From Mariannaea sp. PMI_226 (Eukaryota; Ascomycota; Sordariomycetes; Hypocreales; Nectriaceae), in assembly GCA_024336345.1 (NCBI GenBank), contig JANFOG010000003.1:812501-876500 (forward strand): a DNA stretch of 64,000 nucleotides, given 5' to 3'. This document shows, in pieces, positions 1 to 11,281 of the stretch. Each line of letters opens with the position of its first letter. The stretch's first letter is position 1. Position numbers and translations under genes: made by a program. The notes under the pieces were generated by a model. It was not told the DNA's origin, did no database searches, and saw only the letters and a program-made list of their open reading frames with translations.

Positions 1-2748
1 TTTTACTTTTAACTCACTAGAGACGCAATGATTCCGGTCACCGCAGATTTATACTCCTTTACTATACTTCCGGCGTCTGCTCAGGATCGGAAAAGAAAGA
101 TGTAAGTGCGAGAGGTAGATCTATGATACCAAGCAAGACCGAGCTCAAATGGGACTGTTAATTCATCTCAAATTGGTGCTCTATAGTCAGCACTTTCAAA
201 ATGGTCGATGCACCTTTGGTTGGGATCTCCGATAGTTGTCTGAATTTGATTTGCATATTGTGTCTTGATACTGTAATACTCAAATCGCCTAAATTTCGAG
301 GTGGTTCGTCATGCGTTCCTAGGCATCTGCCTGATGAGGCTACACTGTTCGAACTGAGTCATAAGGGAGTTTGTTGGCATACTCAGTGTAAGCAATCTGG
401 TGAGCCGAAAGAAAGTAGCTCTCACTGTACTTACATAGTGTAAAAATGAACTCGAGAGTTGATGTCTGAGCCGGGGTTGCAATCTGGTATCATAGCGCAT
501 CTCTCTACAGATCATCCTCGGAGCCATTCAGGGCTAAATTCTCACCATATGTTGCTACGGTAAATACAAATATATTTATAGAAGCAGAAGTAGTCTAAGT
601 GATCCTTTCTTATGTAGTTCAATTTTCTGGGAAACTATCAGCACTAGACTGAACGGCTAAATGCAAATTGGAATTGAAGTGTTGTATGAGCTTGATGCTT
701 CTCCATCAAACCTCTTTCATGGCTGTCTAAACACTTATGTCGCATATACAGGAATATTGCAAATACTATAAACTTGACTTCTGGTAAACTAACATTAAAT
801 ATAACCAAAGCAAAGGAATAAATATTATAAGTATGTGTGAATAGTGCACAATGAATGAACAAATTGATATTCAACAACTAGAGCTTCCAGGATTTACAGT
901 GATCAGTCGGTGTGGCACTGCCTGCATTTTCATGCCATGCCAATAGTAGCTGCTCAGATAACACTAGGCCATGAAGCGTGCTGGGGGGATGAAGCCGAAA
1001 CACAGCTCAAACGAACCGAACTTGGCAATTGATGACAGCTTGGTGCGGCGTCGGCCCGTGTTTCATTGCTGATTGACCGGATGAGAAGCGACAGTTGGAG
1101 GTAACCGAGTGGCAAGGACTGACTGTCGCGACTGAATGAAAATACGGATGCTGACTGGTTGAGCAGCAAGATGACTGACCTGTTAGGTGTATTGGAAAAC
1201 GAACCTGATTCGGCGAAAATTAGGACGGTTCTTGCGCGTAGCATATTCAAAAGTACGTGGATATGGCTTCGAGGCGACTGACTGTTGACCTGTTTGGTCC
1301 CGAGGCTGGAGTCTCAGCAGGTGAAAGCCGCGGAAGCCTTGTCGGTCTCACTTTTTGTGACGTATGTGCGGGCCAATCGTCAATTACATCTCACATCATC
1401 GGCGACTCTCGCCCATGTTTCCGCCAGATGAACTTGAGAAAATGGAACGGAGTAAACTTCGTGGTGAAAGTTTGGGGTCTCTGCTTTCCTCAGGCGAGTT
1501 CACCATTAACGTCTAGTGGGCTCTAGTTTCGGGGTGCACACATGCAGCACCAAAGATAATGATGTTTATGCCATGAAGCAAGCAAGCGAAGCTCCTTTGC
1601 TGTTTCGTTTCGGCGACCCCTGTCTTCATCTCTCCAAATGAATGTTCCATTTGTTTCGGCCCTCTATCCCTGGGTTACTTCGTCAATGGTCAGTGTAACC
1701 AATCAAATGCCCGAATCTAGAGGGAGGGCTGGTACTGATACACGGCATTACTTCTCTGACATGGCTCAGACAGGGAATGGCTTACATGCATTAAATTTCC
1801 TTGAAGCTTAAGAAGAAAAATAAAAAAGGGACGCCAAAAGCACGGGACAAAATCATGCCGGACAGGGTGCATTGCATTGCATTTGTAACGGTGCTACATG
1901 GGCGCGCATGATTTGTCCAATGCAAGCCAGTGTACGATATAGAGGAGGATAGTAATTAAATGCGAGTCTTTTTTTTATTTCTGTCGCGCACTCTTGAGTG
2001 TTAACCGCGAGCATATGAGTCCAACATGGTCGCGGTAATCGAATGGCTCTCTTTCTCTCCGCCGAGTCGAACCGCGACTGGTGACGGTTGACCATTCTTT
2101 GGGTATGCGCTGGCGTTAATTACTGATCCGCCCAATCAAGGGGCGAGAGGTTGGCCAAGCCGGGACCGGCGCCGCGCACTGTCCATTGCTGGACCGCTGG
2201 AATGGGGCGCTCTCTTTGAGGAGGGGGTTAGGGAGTGAGGCTATTCTCCATCCGCAGATACACTTTTTAGGAGGGCTTCTTTTTCCTCTTCTTGTTTAGC
2301 CTGCACTTCACGAGGTGCTCAAGGCGGTGATGAAGGTATGAATGAGAGCCGACCGGCACGTGGACTTCCTATGTAGCCCTTTTGCGTGATCGATACTCTC
2401 ATCAGTATTTCACAACGTCGACATGCTGATTCCTGGGAGATGAGCTTTCGTAGAAGCTCGCTCGCTGCTAGAGTATGAATTTAAGCTATGTGACAGTTAG
2501 GCATGGGTAGTTTACTCTTTGGTGGTGGTGTGGATAAGTCCAGTAATTGTGACTTTGCCTCCCTCGTTCATCGCCATCTCCATCTGAGGTAAGAGGTCGC
2601 TCCCTTGTCGCCTGGCCCTTCTAAAAAGCAGTGGGGAATGCCCTGGAGGGGAAGTGGGATGGCTGGAAGGAGGGGGCCACGGGGGAGGGGGGTTTAAGGA
2701 ACTGGCCCCTGGAAGTGTCGTGCCACCCTGGTCAATGTCATAGGGGCA
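1..2748. other. Intergenic, no gene recognised
   Basis: Only short open frames occur here, on both strands. None carries a family motif or joins to another across a plausible intron. Composition is mixed, with AT-rich stretches near 540-860 and 1790-1985. No tRNA, rRNA or transposon signature was recognised. Confidence 0.6.
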
Positions 2749-3027
2749 CTACTCATCAAAGAAGTCAACGGCTTCGGTGTCTTCTGCTAGAAACTTCTGC
2801 AGGAACTGCGCGCTCCGTATTCTGTACTTCGTATCTTCAACCTGTCGTGTGAGCCCAGCTTCCTTGATCCACTGGACGGCACCGTACCTTGCATCCAACA
2901 CGGGAGGCTTTCGTACCTTGCCTAAGCGAGACAGAGTTGTGGACGGACCACGATTTCGCGACCACTCGCAAGACACGCACTGAGCTGGCAACTGGCGGGG
3001 ACAGGGTCTCTCTCTACTGTATCTCAC
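2749..3027 (-). CDS. Doubtful terminal exon or gene relic, unknown protein
   Basis: An open minus-strand frame ends at a TAG at 2749-2751. Its last ~57 codons look protein-like: a basic start, then a mixed amphipathic stretch containing QWIKEAGLTRQVEDTKYR, and an acidic end DFFDE. A possible acceptor (pyrimidines then CTTAG) lies around 2921-2940, so the true exon may begin there rather than at 3027. I could not join it to an upstream exon; the sequence beyond 3044 is the purine-rich complement of the Skt5 leader. I do not recognise the family. It could be the last exon of a small gene, a relic, or a chance ORF. Confidence 0.28.
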   Translation of the reverse strand: MRYSRERPCPRQLPAQCVSCEWSRNRGPSTTLSRLGKVRKPPVLDARYGAVQWIKEAGLTRQVEDTKYRIRSAQFLQKFLAEDTEAVDFFDE

Positions 3028-3043
3028 GAGACTAAGGTACCTT

Positions 3044-4041
3044 TAATTGACGGACTAGAAAGGCTCTAGGTCTCTTCCACTGGCTGGACACTTGGGCGTG
3101 GGTGTGGTCCCTTGACTCGCCCACACACCGTTCGTTTGGGGAAGCTCAACATAAAGGGAAATTCCTGTCCATTTCCATTCCCCTCCCAGTTGCCTTCATC
3201 TCCCTCCCCCCCTTCTCTCTCTCGTCTTCTCCAACAGACGCCTGGGCTGTTCAGGATCATAGTCTCTCCAGTTCTGTCTGTGCCTGTATAGCACGTAGAG
3301 TGTTCAGGCATCACGTCCCAAGGGAACTGCTTGGCAGAACTGGTCGAATCTTTGAACTGATACTACAACTCAGAACGCATTGGCCAACGTCCTTGCAACT
3401 CGACTCGGCGTTTTTTACTCCTTCCTTGTTTGTTGTTCCTTTGCTGCTTCTCCCTATTATTTATTCTTATTACCGTCAAGCCCTTGCTTGTCCATCTCTT
3501 TTATTTCGCCTTCTTGACACACAACTCGTGTGTGTGTGGACTTCACCACAGTTGCCAGACAACTCTTCGACTTCAACCCCTCCACCCACCTGTCGTTTTC
3601 GACATCAGTCGCATTCACTCTCCTCACCAGGTCGCGATCACGCAACCACAACTTGCAACTTGCAACATATCAGAAAAGGAAGAGGGAAATAAATAACGAA
3701 AAAATCGAGCGCGTATTAATTACACAACACCTTTGAAGTATCCTGCAATTCCGTATCGCATTTCGAAGCCCCTGGAGTAGTGGCGTGCTACTCCCAAACG
3801 AGAACACCCGATCACCTTCTCCTCACGGCATCTTTGGTGATTAGATTCAGATAATCGGATACAGTCAGAGTTGTGGCGATGCGGCAGTAATTCAGTCGTC
3901 TGACCTAAAGCTGCGCCTACTTATCACCATCCCTTCTCGTAGAACTCGGACTCCCGGGTGTCCATTTCTCCGACTCCTTTCTCATTAAGGACGAGTCGAC
4001 CTTGAATCACGATTTTACATTTCCCCTCCAACTAAATAGCC
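3044..4041 (+). promoter_or_regulatory. Promoter and C/T-rich leader of the Skt5-like gene
   Basis: About 1 kb upstream of the Skt5-type start codon is strongly C/T-rich on the plus strand, especially 3160-3250 and 3400-3650, as in many filamentous-fungal promoters and leaders. The 196-residue open frame at 3102-3692 is low-complexity Pro/Ser/Leu and is best read as a by-product of that composition. A tiny upstream ORF (ATG at 3879, TAA ending 3890, three codons) lies about 150 nt before the main ATG and would be in the leader if transcription starts upstream of it. Confidence 0.5.
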
Positions 4042-5649
4042 ATGGCGACTTATGACGGAGGCTATGGCCAGCAGCGTGGTGGACCTGTTCCAAGGCATCA
4101 TGATAACGGCCCGCCTCAACAACAGTACGGTACCCCCCAGCAGCACAACGACTATCACAATGGCCAGGGATACGACGATTACAACCGAGGCTATGATCAA
4201 GGCTACAATGGGGGTCACCAAGATCCTAACTATGGACGGCCGCCTCCTCCGCGAGATCCATATGGACCTGGCCCAGGTCGAGGCATGCCTGGAGGTCGTG
4301 GGGGACCACCGCGTTCACAGACGGCTGAGCCATACCGTCGACAGCCTCCGCCACGGGGTCCGCCTCCAGGTCCTATGCGAGGCATGCCCCATGGTGCAGG
4401 CGGCCGGGGAGGCATGCGACCTGGACCACCTACCGGCTATCCTGACCCTGCAGGTAAAGTTGCAAAAACTCCCAATTCGGATTCACGGCTAACAGAGGCT
4501 CCAGGTCGACAACCCCCGATGCATAATGGTCCTGTCAGTCCTCGAGACGGAGGGTTCGGAGGCAACTATCCACCCCCTCAAAACCAAGGACGAGGTAGAC
4601 GGCCAGATATGGACCAAATGGCAGATCAGATTGGTGGGATGGACCTGAACCAGCGATCTAGAATGCCTGACGGCAGGCCTAGTTTCGACGGTCAGCGTCA
4701 AATGAATGATGGACGAGGACCTCCTCTACGGGGTTACCCTCAACATCCCGATCCGAGTTACGGAGCTCCAGGTGGCTATGGCGGACAAGGAAACGGCTTC
4801 GGACCCCCCGCCCGAAGCATGACCATGCCTACCGAAGATCCTGGATCAAGAGACCACATGCAATCACTTCAGAGAACGGGCACCATGCCGGTTGATGGCC
4901 CTGCTGGTTGGGGCGGTCCCCAGCGTCCCCTAACATCTAATAGCCAGCGAGCTCCCCCGCAGCGCATATATCCTCAAGAATCTCAAGTAGCACCGACGAA
5001 TCAGCCCAACCCCCAGTTTGAAAATGGGAATAGACCTCGAAATGAGTCAAACGCTTCATACGGTGACGTCTACGACTCCTACTTCGATAATCGAGATAGC
5101 ACGCAAGACTACAACTCAAATCAACACCAACGTGGTCGGAGCAGTCTTCCTGACTTCGACGCCGTGCCGGCTGGAGGCGGACGAAACTCCTTTGACCATA
5201 CGATGCAGCCTGTTCTGCAGGAAACTGCTCAACGGGGAGCCCACCAAACCGCTCAACTCTATCATGCAAAGTCGCAGCCTGATCTTCGACAACCCCAGGC
5301 TGCTGTTTTTGAAATGGCTAACGATGCGCCGGATGTCCCACCCATTCCAAGCATGAATGGCCATCAACAAGGATATGACCAAAATTATGGTGGGTATGAT
5401 CAGTCGGGACGCCCTAGCGGGCCGGCTAGCATCCATTCAGGGTCATCAACAATGTCTAGTGGACAACAGAGTCGAAATACAGATGGTCTACCTTCGCATC
5501 CTGCTCCTGTGCGAGCTGGTTTGATGCCTAACTCAGTAGTCAACATGAATAATAAACCACCTCCCGTTCGCAACTATGGTGGAATGCCAGGCCCAGCTCC
5601 TCAACAACCTCCTCCCCCAATTCAGCAGCAACCGCCTCTTCATCAACAA

Positions 5650-5680
<31 letters not shown>

Positions 5681-6926
5681 CACCACAACAGCCACGTCCG
5701 AACCCACCTCAAGGCCCTGCCAAGAATGAACCTCCTGTCACGATGCAGGAGCTAGAACATCTGCGGATGGTCATCAAGTCTGACCCAGCCGATCAGGGCT
5801 CGGCTTTGAGATTGGCCAGGAAGCTGCTCGAAGCAACGGACGTTCTTGCTCCTAGATTGCCGGATCCTAAACAACGAGGTCGAGCACGCGAACGATATCT
5901 TATTGACTGTCAGAAGATCCTCAAGAAGCTTTCGAATGCACAAAATCCCGACGCCATGTTCCTCCACGCGGACTGTCTTGGAAAGGGACTCTTCAGTAGT
6001 GAGCCTGACTTTAAGGAAGCCTTCACTATGTATCAGTCTGCAGCCAAGCTTGGACATCCCGCAGCTGCGTATAGAACGGCTGTCTGCTGTGAAATTGGCC
6101 ATGAGGAAGGCGGTGGTACTCGCAAAGACCCATTAAAGGCGATTCAGTGGTACAAACGAGCGGCAACTCTAGGTGACCCTCCAGCGATGTACAAGGTGGG
6201 TATGATCCTCCTTAAAGGCCTGCTAGGTCAACCTAGGAACCCACGTGAAGCTGTGGGTTGGTTGAAGCGGGCTGCAGAACGGGCAGACTCGGAGAATCCA
6301 CATGCTTTGCACGAACTTGGTTTGTTGTACGAGTCTGCTCAGGGCAATGACGTGGTCATCCGAGACGAGGCATATGCTTTCACCCTATTCATGCAGGCAG
6401 CGGATCTGGGGTATAAGTTCTCGCAGTACCGGCTTGGTTGTTCTTTCGAGTATGGCCTAATGGGCTGCCCAATCGATCCTCGACAGTCCATCATGTGGTA
6501 CTCTCGCTCGGCGACGCAGGAAGAGCACCAGTCCGAGCTAGCATTGAGTGGATGGTATCTGACAGGAAGCGAGGGAGTCCTAGGCCAGAGCGACACCGAG
6601 GCTTACCTATGGGCTCGCAAGGCAGCAATGGCAGGACTTGCCAAGGCTGAATACGCGATGGGTTACTTTACTGAGGTGGGCATCGGTGTTGAGGCAAACT
6701 TGGAGGACGCGAAGCGGTGGTATTGGCGAGCTGCCGGTAAGTTTTATTTCCAACGTCTTTTTATGACCATGTGATGACTAACATTTTTAAAGCCCAGGAC
6801 TTCCCGAAGGCCCGTGAACGACTAGAAGATCTGAAGCGCTCTGGCAAGAGCGGCCAGCGGCAGCGAGAACGGATTTCGCGAAGTAAGATTGAGAAGCACC
6901 AAGAGGGTGACTGTGTGGTTATGTAA
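4042..6926 (+). CDS. skt5: Skt5/Chs4-like chitin synthase activator, SEL1 repeats, CAAX box
   Basis: Two certain exons, 4042-6736 and 6793-6926, give 942 residues. The first ~600 residues are a disordered Gly/Pro/Gln/Tyr-rich region, with a glutamine run at about 534-545 followed by prolines. From about residue 636 to 912 there is a series of SEL1-type helical repeats (for example AIQWYKRAATLGDPPAMYKVG), the hallmark of Skt5/Chs4 proteins. The protein ends in Cys-Val-Val-Met, a CAAX prenylation box. In yeast, Skt5/Chs4 activates chitin synthase III at the plasma membrane and is farnesylated; the same role at hyphal tips and septa is inferred. A 51-nt segment at 4454-4504 has donor GTAAAG, branch GCTAAC and acceptor CCAG and is probably an in-frame intron, which would give 925 residues. 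The ATG sits at the head of the Tyr/Gly-rich N-terminus after a C/T-rich leader. Confidence 0.93.
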
Positions 6927-7699
6927 TTTTTCTTTTCATTATGACACAGCTGGCCCAGGGGTTACGGATACGTCTCGATGAAACTGGACGAGACGACAGA
7001 GGAACAAGAAAATGAGACGCGGACAACGAGATAAGCGCTATAAGATGGCAATGATGTCTATGATGATTGCAAGACCAGCCCATGTTTGACTATAAAAGGA
7101 GAAGATATCTTGGGAAAGGCGTTGAAATCTGGTGCTTTTAACACGAGCTTGTGTTCTGGTTTATGTGTTGGGGGATGGATACCCGCTTGGTTGAAGCAGA
7201 GTTGGCTATCTGATTTCTGGTTCGCAGTTGGCGGTCTCGATCGGGGCCGTAACTGTTTCAATAAAGAATGTTATTGGACAAATGAGAATTCGAGTTCAAC
7301 CGTAGTCATGAAAGATATATCGAAAACCAACTGAAGGGACAATGCATAATGGCATACTAGTTATGTCAAGGGTATGTAATGAGACTAAAAATAGTATGCT
7401 TAAAAGGAGGCTTGTTATTAATTGCTTTCATTTAATGTGACCTAATAGGCTAGCAAAGTCGTTGCATAATGTGGCGTAGATGTAGTGCCAACTTGAGAGA
7501 CACACCACTTCAATTCTGGCATATTGGAATAGTATAGTAGCACGCTTCACTATGACTAGGCCCACGCGTGCGTGATAAAGCAGCATGTCTTGATCAGCCG
7601 AAATGTGATGGACAGGTTGTGTCCTATCATAGTCTGTGAGAGTATTATACATGGATCTAGTTTTACAGCTCAACTCCTATCGGATGACATACAAAGTTC
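6927..7699. other. Convergent intergenic region
   Basis: This is the space between two genes transcribed toward each other. It holds the 3' untranslated sequence of the Skt5-like gene and of the thioredoxin-like gene. Only short shadow ORFs are present. Confidence 0.7.
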
Positions 7700-8501
7700 T
7701 CATTTGCCAAATAGTCCTCCGAATGCAGATGACGATCCTCCTCCACCACCGCCACGTCCACCATGCCTCCTAGCCTCGTTGCGAATCCACTCGATTAGAA
7801 ACTCACGATCCGCCAACCTCCTGGCATCGGCAATTTTGGTGGCAGTCTGGGCCTCGCCGGCGTCGAAGCTGAGCATGGTGGGTATGGAAGTAATCATATA
7901 CTCGAGGGCCATGTTGGGACTACCAGACATGATGTCTGGGGAATCGAACTCGACGGTGGCGAAGGACACGCCGCCTTCGTCCTCACCGACACCAGATTCA
8001 ATGAGGGAGCGGATCAGTGGGGAAACAACACGGCACGTGCTGCACCAAGAGGCCGTCCATAAAGTGAGGAGGGGTGCACGGGATGATGATGACAAGGAGA
8101 GATAAGTTGTGAATGAATTGGGGTTTCGAATGCTGCGAGGTTAAGAACTTGGTTAGTATTGGGTCGACGGGATGATCAGTGCAAAAGGGCATGCATAGGC
8201 ATGTTGGGACCAAGTTAGATGCACAAATGGTAATGCAGAATATTTATTAGACCAGACGACCAGAGGTTCATGAGCCAAGGCCTGCACACAACTACCCACT
8301 TGGGAACCGGGGGGAGGAGGAGAGATGAGAGACTCACGGATCAAATATCTGATTCTTTGCCTGTCGTGACTGAGATGTTGAGAGGAACGCCCGTGACATT
8401 AGGCCCGCACCAGGGCCAATTGAGGCGACCGGAGCGGCAAGTCGAAGAGACATGGCGAGCAATGGGCGGAGCCCGGAGCTGAGCAGTGGTGAGGGCTGCA
8501 T
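7700..8501 (-). CDS. Thioredoxin-fold protein, probably mitochondrial
   Basis: Two minus-strand exons, 8501-8338 and 8132-7700, give 198 residues; the 205-nt intron has donor GTGAGT and acceptor CTCGCAG. Joining them restores continuous sequence into the thioredoxin core. The active-site-like motif is WCSTC (cysteines at about 85 and 88), in the usual place after a beta strand (LLTLWTASW). A cis-proline candidate follows in TSIPTMLSF. The N-terminus is rich in Arg, Ser, Leu and Ala without acids, which suggests a mitochondrial presequence; an in-frame second Met at about residue 17 is an alternative start. The C-terminus is a glycine-rich tail. CSTC is not the CGPC of classical thioredoxins, so a specialised disulfide reductase or redox adaptor is more likely than a general thioredoxin. 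The substrate is unknown. Confidence 0.85.
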
Positions 8502-10560
8502 TGATTCCGATGTTGACCTATTCGTTGATACACAATGTAGCTATGAAGTTGCGTCTTTAGGTCCCGGGTAGGGGAGTTGGGAAATACGTAGTATGGTGGA
8601 GAGCGATGACGGTGGTGGATACAATGGAAGACAAGGCCAGAGCGGTGGCGCGTCACCAGCGGCACGTCTACCTGCAAGTACCTAATGTTGGTACTAGGGT
8701 TGTTAGCTATTAGTACGAGGCTTGATATGGAATGTATCCTTCTGAACCATGCATTAGATTGCGCAACGCTTGGACCGATTTATATTCCTGGTAAAGTTTT
8801 ATTTTTTTTATAACTCCTCTTTATATATGTATATGTATTTCTTAACCTGTGCAATGCTAATTCCAACTGCTCATATCCGAACAATGCACCTAGAGACCCG
8901 GGATTGCATAATCAAGACCTAGTTTGACTGAGTTATGTTTGACTAGAGCATGGATGAAGAGAGATTTTTCTCTCTAACATAGCATATAATTTGGAAAGGG
9001 AAACCAGAAACCCAAGTACTGCTACATATCGCATCCCACGGCATGATTCTAGTTGTGTCTAATCTTCCCCACGTCGCAGGGTTCCAATCTCACCCTGCTT
9101 CATCCCGACATGAGGATGTGATCAATCATTTGATTGCACGTATGACCATGATGACAGTAATAAAGAATATCACAGAGACAAGAGAGGAAAATAAATAACA
9201 AAGAACAGGCCACTATTACATTAGCTTCCCTCCAGCAAATGATCGACGGATCAACTACACTATGACTACACTACGACTGAGCTAGTCTCCGAAATACTCT
9301 GTCCCTATTTCAAGAAGAGAGAAATGCGTTCCCTGCCTCAAGAGAAGGGAAGCACTTATGATGTAATTATTTATTGCGTATGCTTCAGTTATATGAACAG
9401 CAAAAATTATAGGCCTTTTGCAACTAACTGTAAGGAAGGTCCGAGATCATATTTGCACATGCTGAACGAACGTGAATTATCTGTATGGTGTTCCCAAGTC
9501 GTACGGAAAATGCACACCGTCCCCCCGTATTTTGTCCTTGGGGAGAGGGAGAAATCCATGGAATGCAAGGTTTCATAGGCAGTATCACCCCACTGCCGCG
9601 AAATTCAAGACGAGGGCAAGTAAGTGAGCCGCTCCATTCCGCGTAGATCACCTCACTTTGCTGTACACACTCATCATAATGGTTTCTGGAAGTCCGAGCT
9701 ATGTTGGTATCTGAAAGCCCGAGCTGTGTTGGTGTCTGAAAGTCCGAGCTCTGTTGGTTGCTGAAGAGCATGGTGAGGAGAGAGGCCTGGACAGAAAACA
9801 AGCTGGATGATGTAATTCTCAGCCACGAGCACAGTTGAACCAGACCACGAGGACCCCTATGGGTCAGCACCGAGCGACCCACGACGTCACTGTGCTGCGA
9901 TAGCGCGGCGGCTGTAGCGGCCTTTGCAGGGACTTGCAGGGACTTGTCTAGCGCTGTCCCCCCGAACTCCCCGCACTACTCCATCTTGTTGTTAGCAAAT
10001 CCCCGTGAGATGGCTGGGTGTGGTTGGGGGGTTTTGGATGTATTGGATGGGACGAGATTCACGTGGGCATGCGAACAAGCTGACAAGAATGAGAACTCAC
10101 GCAACTTGCATGGGCTGAAGGATATCATGTGGTTGTTGAGGAGGCGAAAACCCTTGTGCGTTTGTCCAGCTGCATGCCAGCATGCCATCCTGCAACCCAA
10201 TCTCGCCGCATCCGCCCCGCATCTCAGTGACCGCTGTCGGGCCTGGACCTACGTCAATCCCACTTTGGCTCTGTTTTTGATGTCCCCTATCTCGATACGA
10301 TACTGTACTCTCCCGAGTCATTGCTTGGCTGTCTTTCCGTTTGCCCAGGGTCTAGCTACCAGCGTAAGAAGATTGGCATGCTAGCCCAAGTTTGGTAAGA
10401 GATTGGGGTTGAGCAACTGGACGTGGGGACTCAAGACAACTAGGAAGGCGGCGCTCAAGGCGGCAAAGACAGGGATTCGCACAAGCAGGGAAGGAGGACA
10501 AAACGACGATGCACATAACCCAACTCCAAGGGATCCATCGTGTCCATCGAGAAGTTACCA
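8502..10560. other. Intergenic, no gene recognised
   Basis: This lies between the thioredoxin-like gene and the promoter of the MFS transporter. Open frames at 9324-9578, 9424-9882 (-) and 9944-10384 lack recognisable motifs, and the minus-strand one overlaps a 25-bp tandem repeat. Several AT-rich stretches occur around 8780-8860 and 9170-9250. Confidence 0.55.
9685..9759 (+). repeat. Three-copy 25-bp tandem repeat
   Basis: Three consecutive 25-bp units of the form TCTGRAAGYCCGAGCTNTGT followed by TGGTN occupy 9685-9709, 9710-9734 and 9735-9759. The copies differ at a few positions, mostly transitions, so the array is not brand new. It lies in a non-coding region. The length is not a multiple of three per unit, which argues against a coding repeat. 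Confidence 0.85.
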
Positions 10561-11281
10561 ATAGATATCTTCATCTTTTTTGCTCCTCACCTTTAGATTT
10601 TCTTACCCCTCATCACTGACCGCTTCCTTTGTTTTCGCGACGCCTTTATTTAAACATTTCGTTAATTCTTCCTAATTAGGCAACGTTTCTCCCACGGCAG
10701 TTCCGCCATCGCCACTCGCACACCTCAGTCATCTGGTGTCTACCCTACCTTAGCCAGTTGTAACTCGTGAACCATCCATCCATCCATCAATACCTCCAAC
10801 CTTCATCTCCTGTTCAACTTCAATCGATTTACCAATCGTTCCAGGGGACCATTCGTATTCGCCCCAGCCCCCTTCCCTCTCTCCTCCCCTTCAATCCGAT
10901 CATCTGTCGACCCAGATCCTTACTAGGCGCTCCTTAAAAGCTAGCTCCCCTGAGACTTTCTAAGGTCTAGACCTCTTCATCAACATTTGGCTTCTTTTTT
11001 CCGTCCTCCCATCCCGAACCCTGTTTCTCCATCCCTAGAACGCACCATAGGATAAAGGCACGTATCTGCCTCCCTTGAGCGCGAGCGATATTCAACTGGG
11101 CCTATTTGTAACGGCTTTCGGCTCCCCGAGTCAGTGGGACTACGGACCCTTGCATTGTCGATACGCGTACCTCTTTGACCCGTATAACTTCTGTGCCCAA
11201 TTTCCCTTCTCAACTGATCAACATCTGTGATCTACTCGCAAAAGGCAATCGCAAGTGCACTGCCTGCTCAACAGCGGCAGG
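10561..11281 (+). promoter_or_regulatory. Promoter/leader of the MFS transporter gene
   Basis: A long pyrimidine-rich stretch (10570-11000) with repeats of CCATCCATCC at about 10775-10790 precedes the ATG at 11282. No TATA box or specific operator could be assigned with confidence. Confidence 0.45.

Noticed and set aside
2030..2090. B-box-like GGTTCGACTC on the minus strand, possible tRNA
   Set aside because: The T stem does not pair fully, and no D arm, anticodon arm or acceptor stem could be built.
3102..3692. 196-codon open frame upstream of Skt5
   Set aside because: Pro/Ser/Leu-rich composition follows from the C/T-rich leader; no motif, and overlapping frames are open too.
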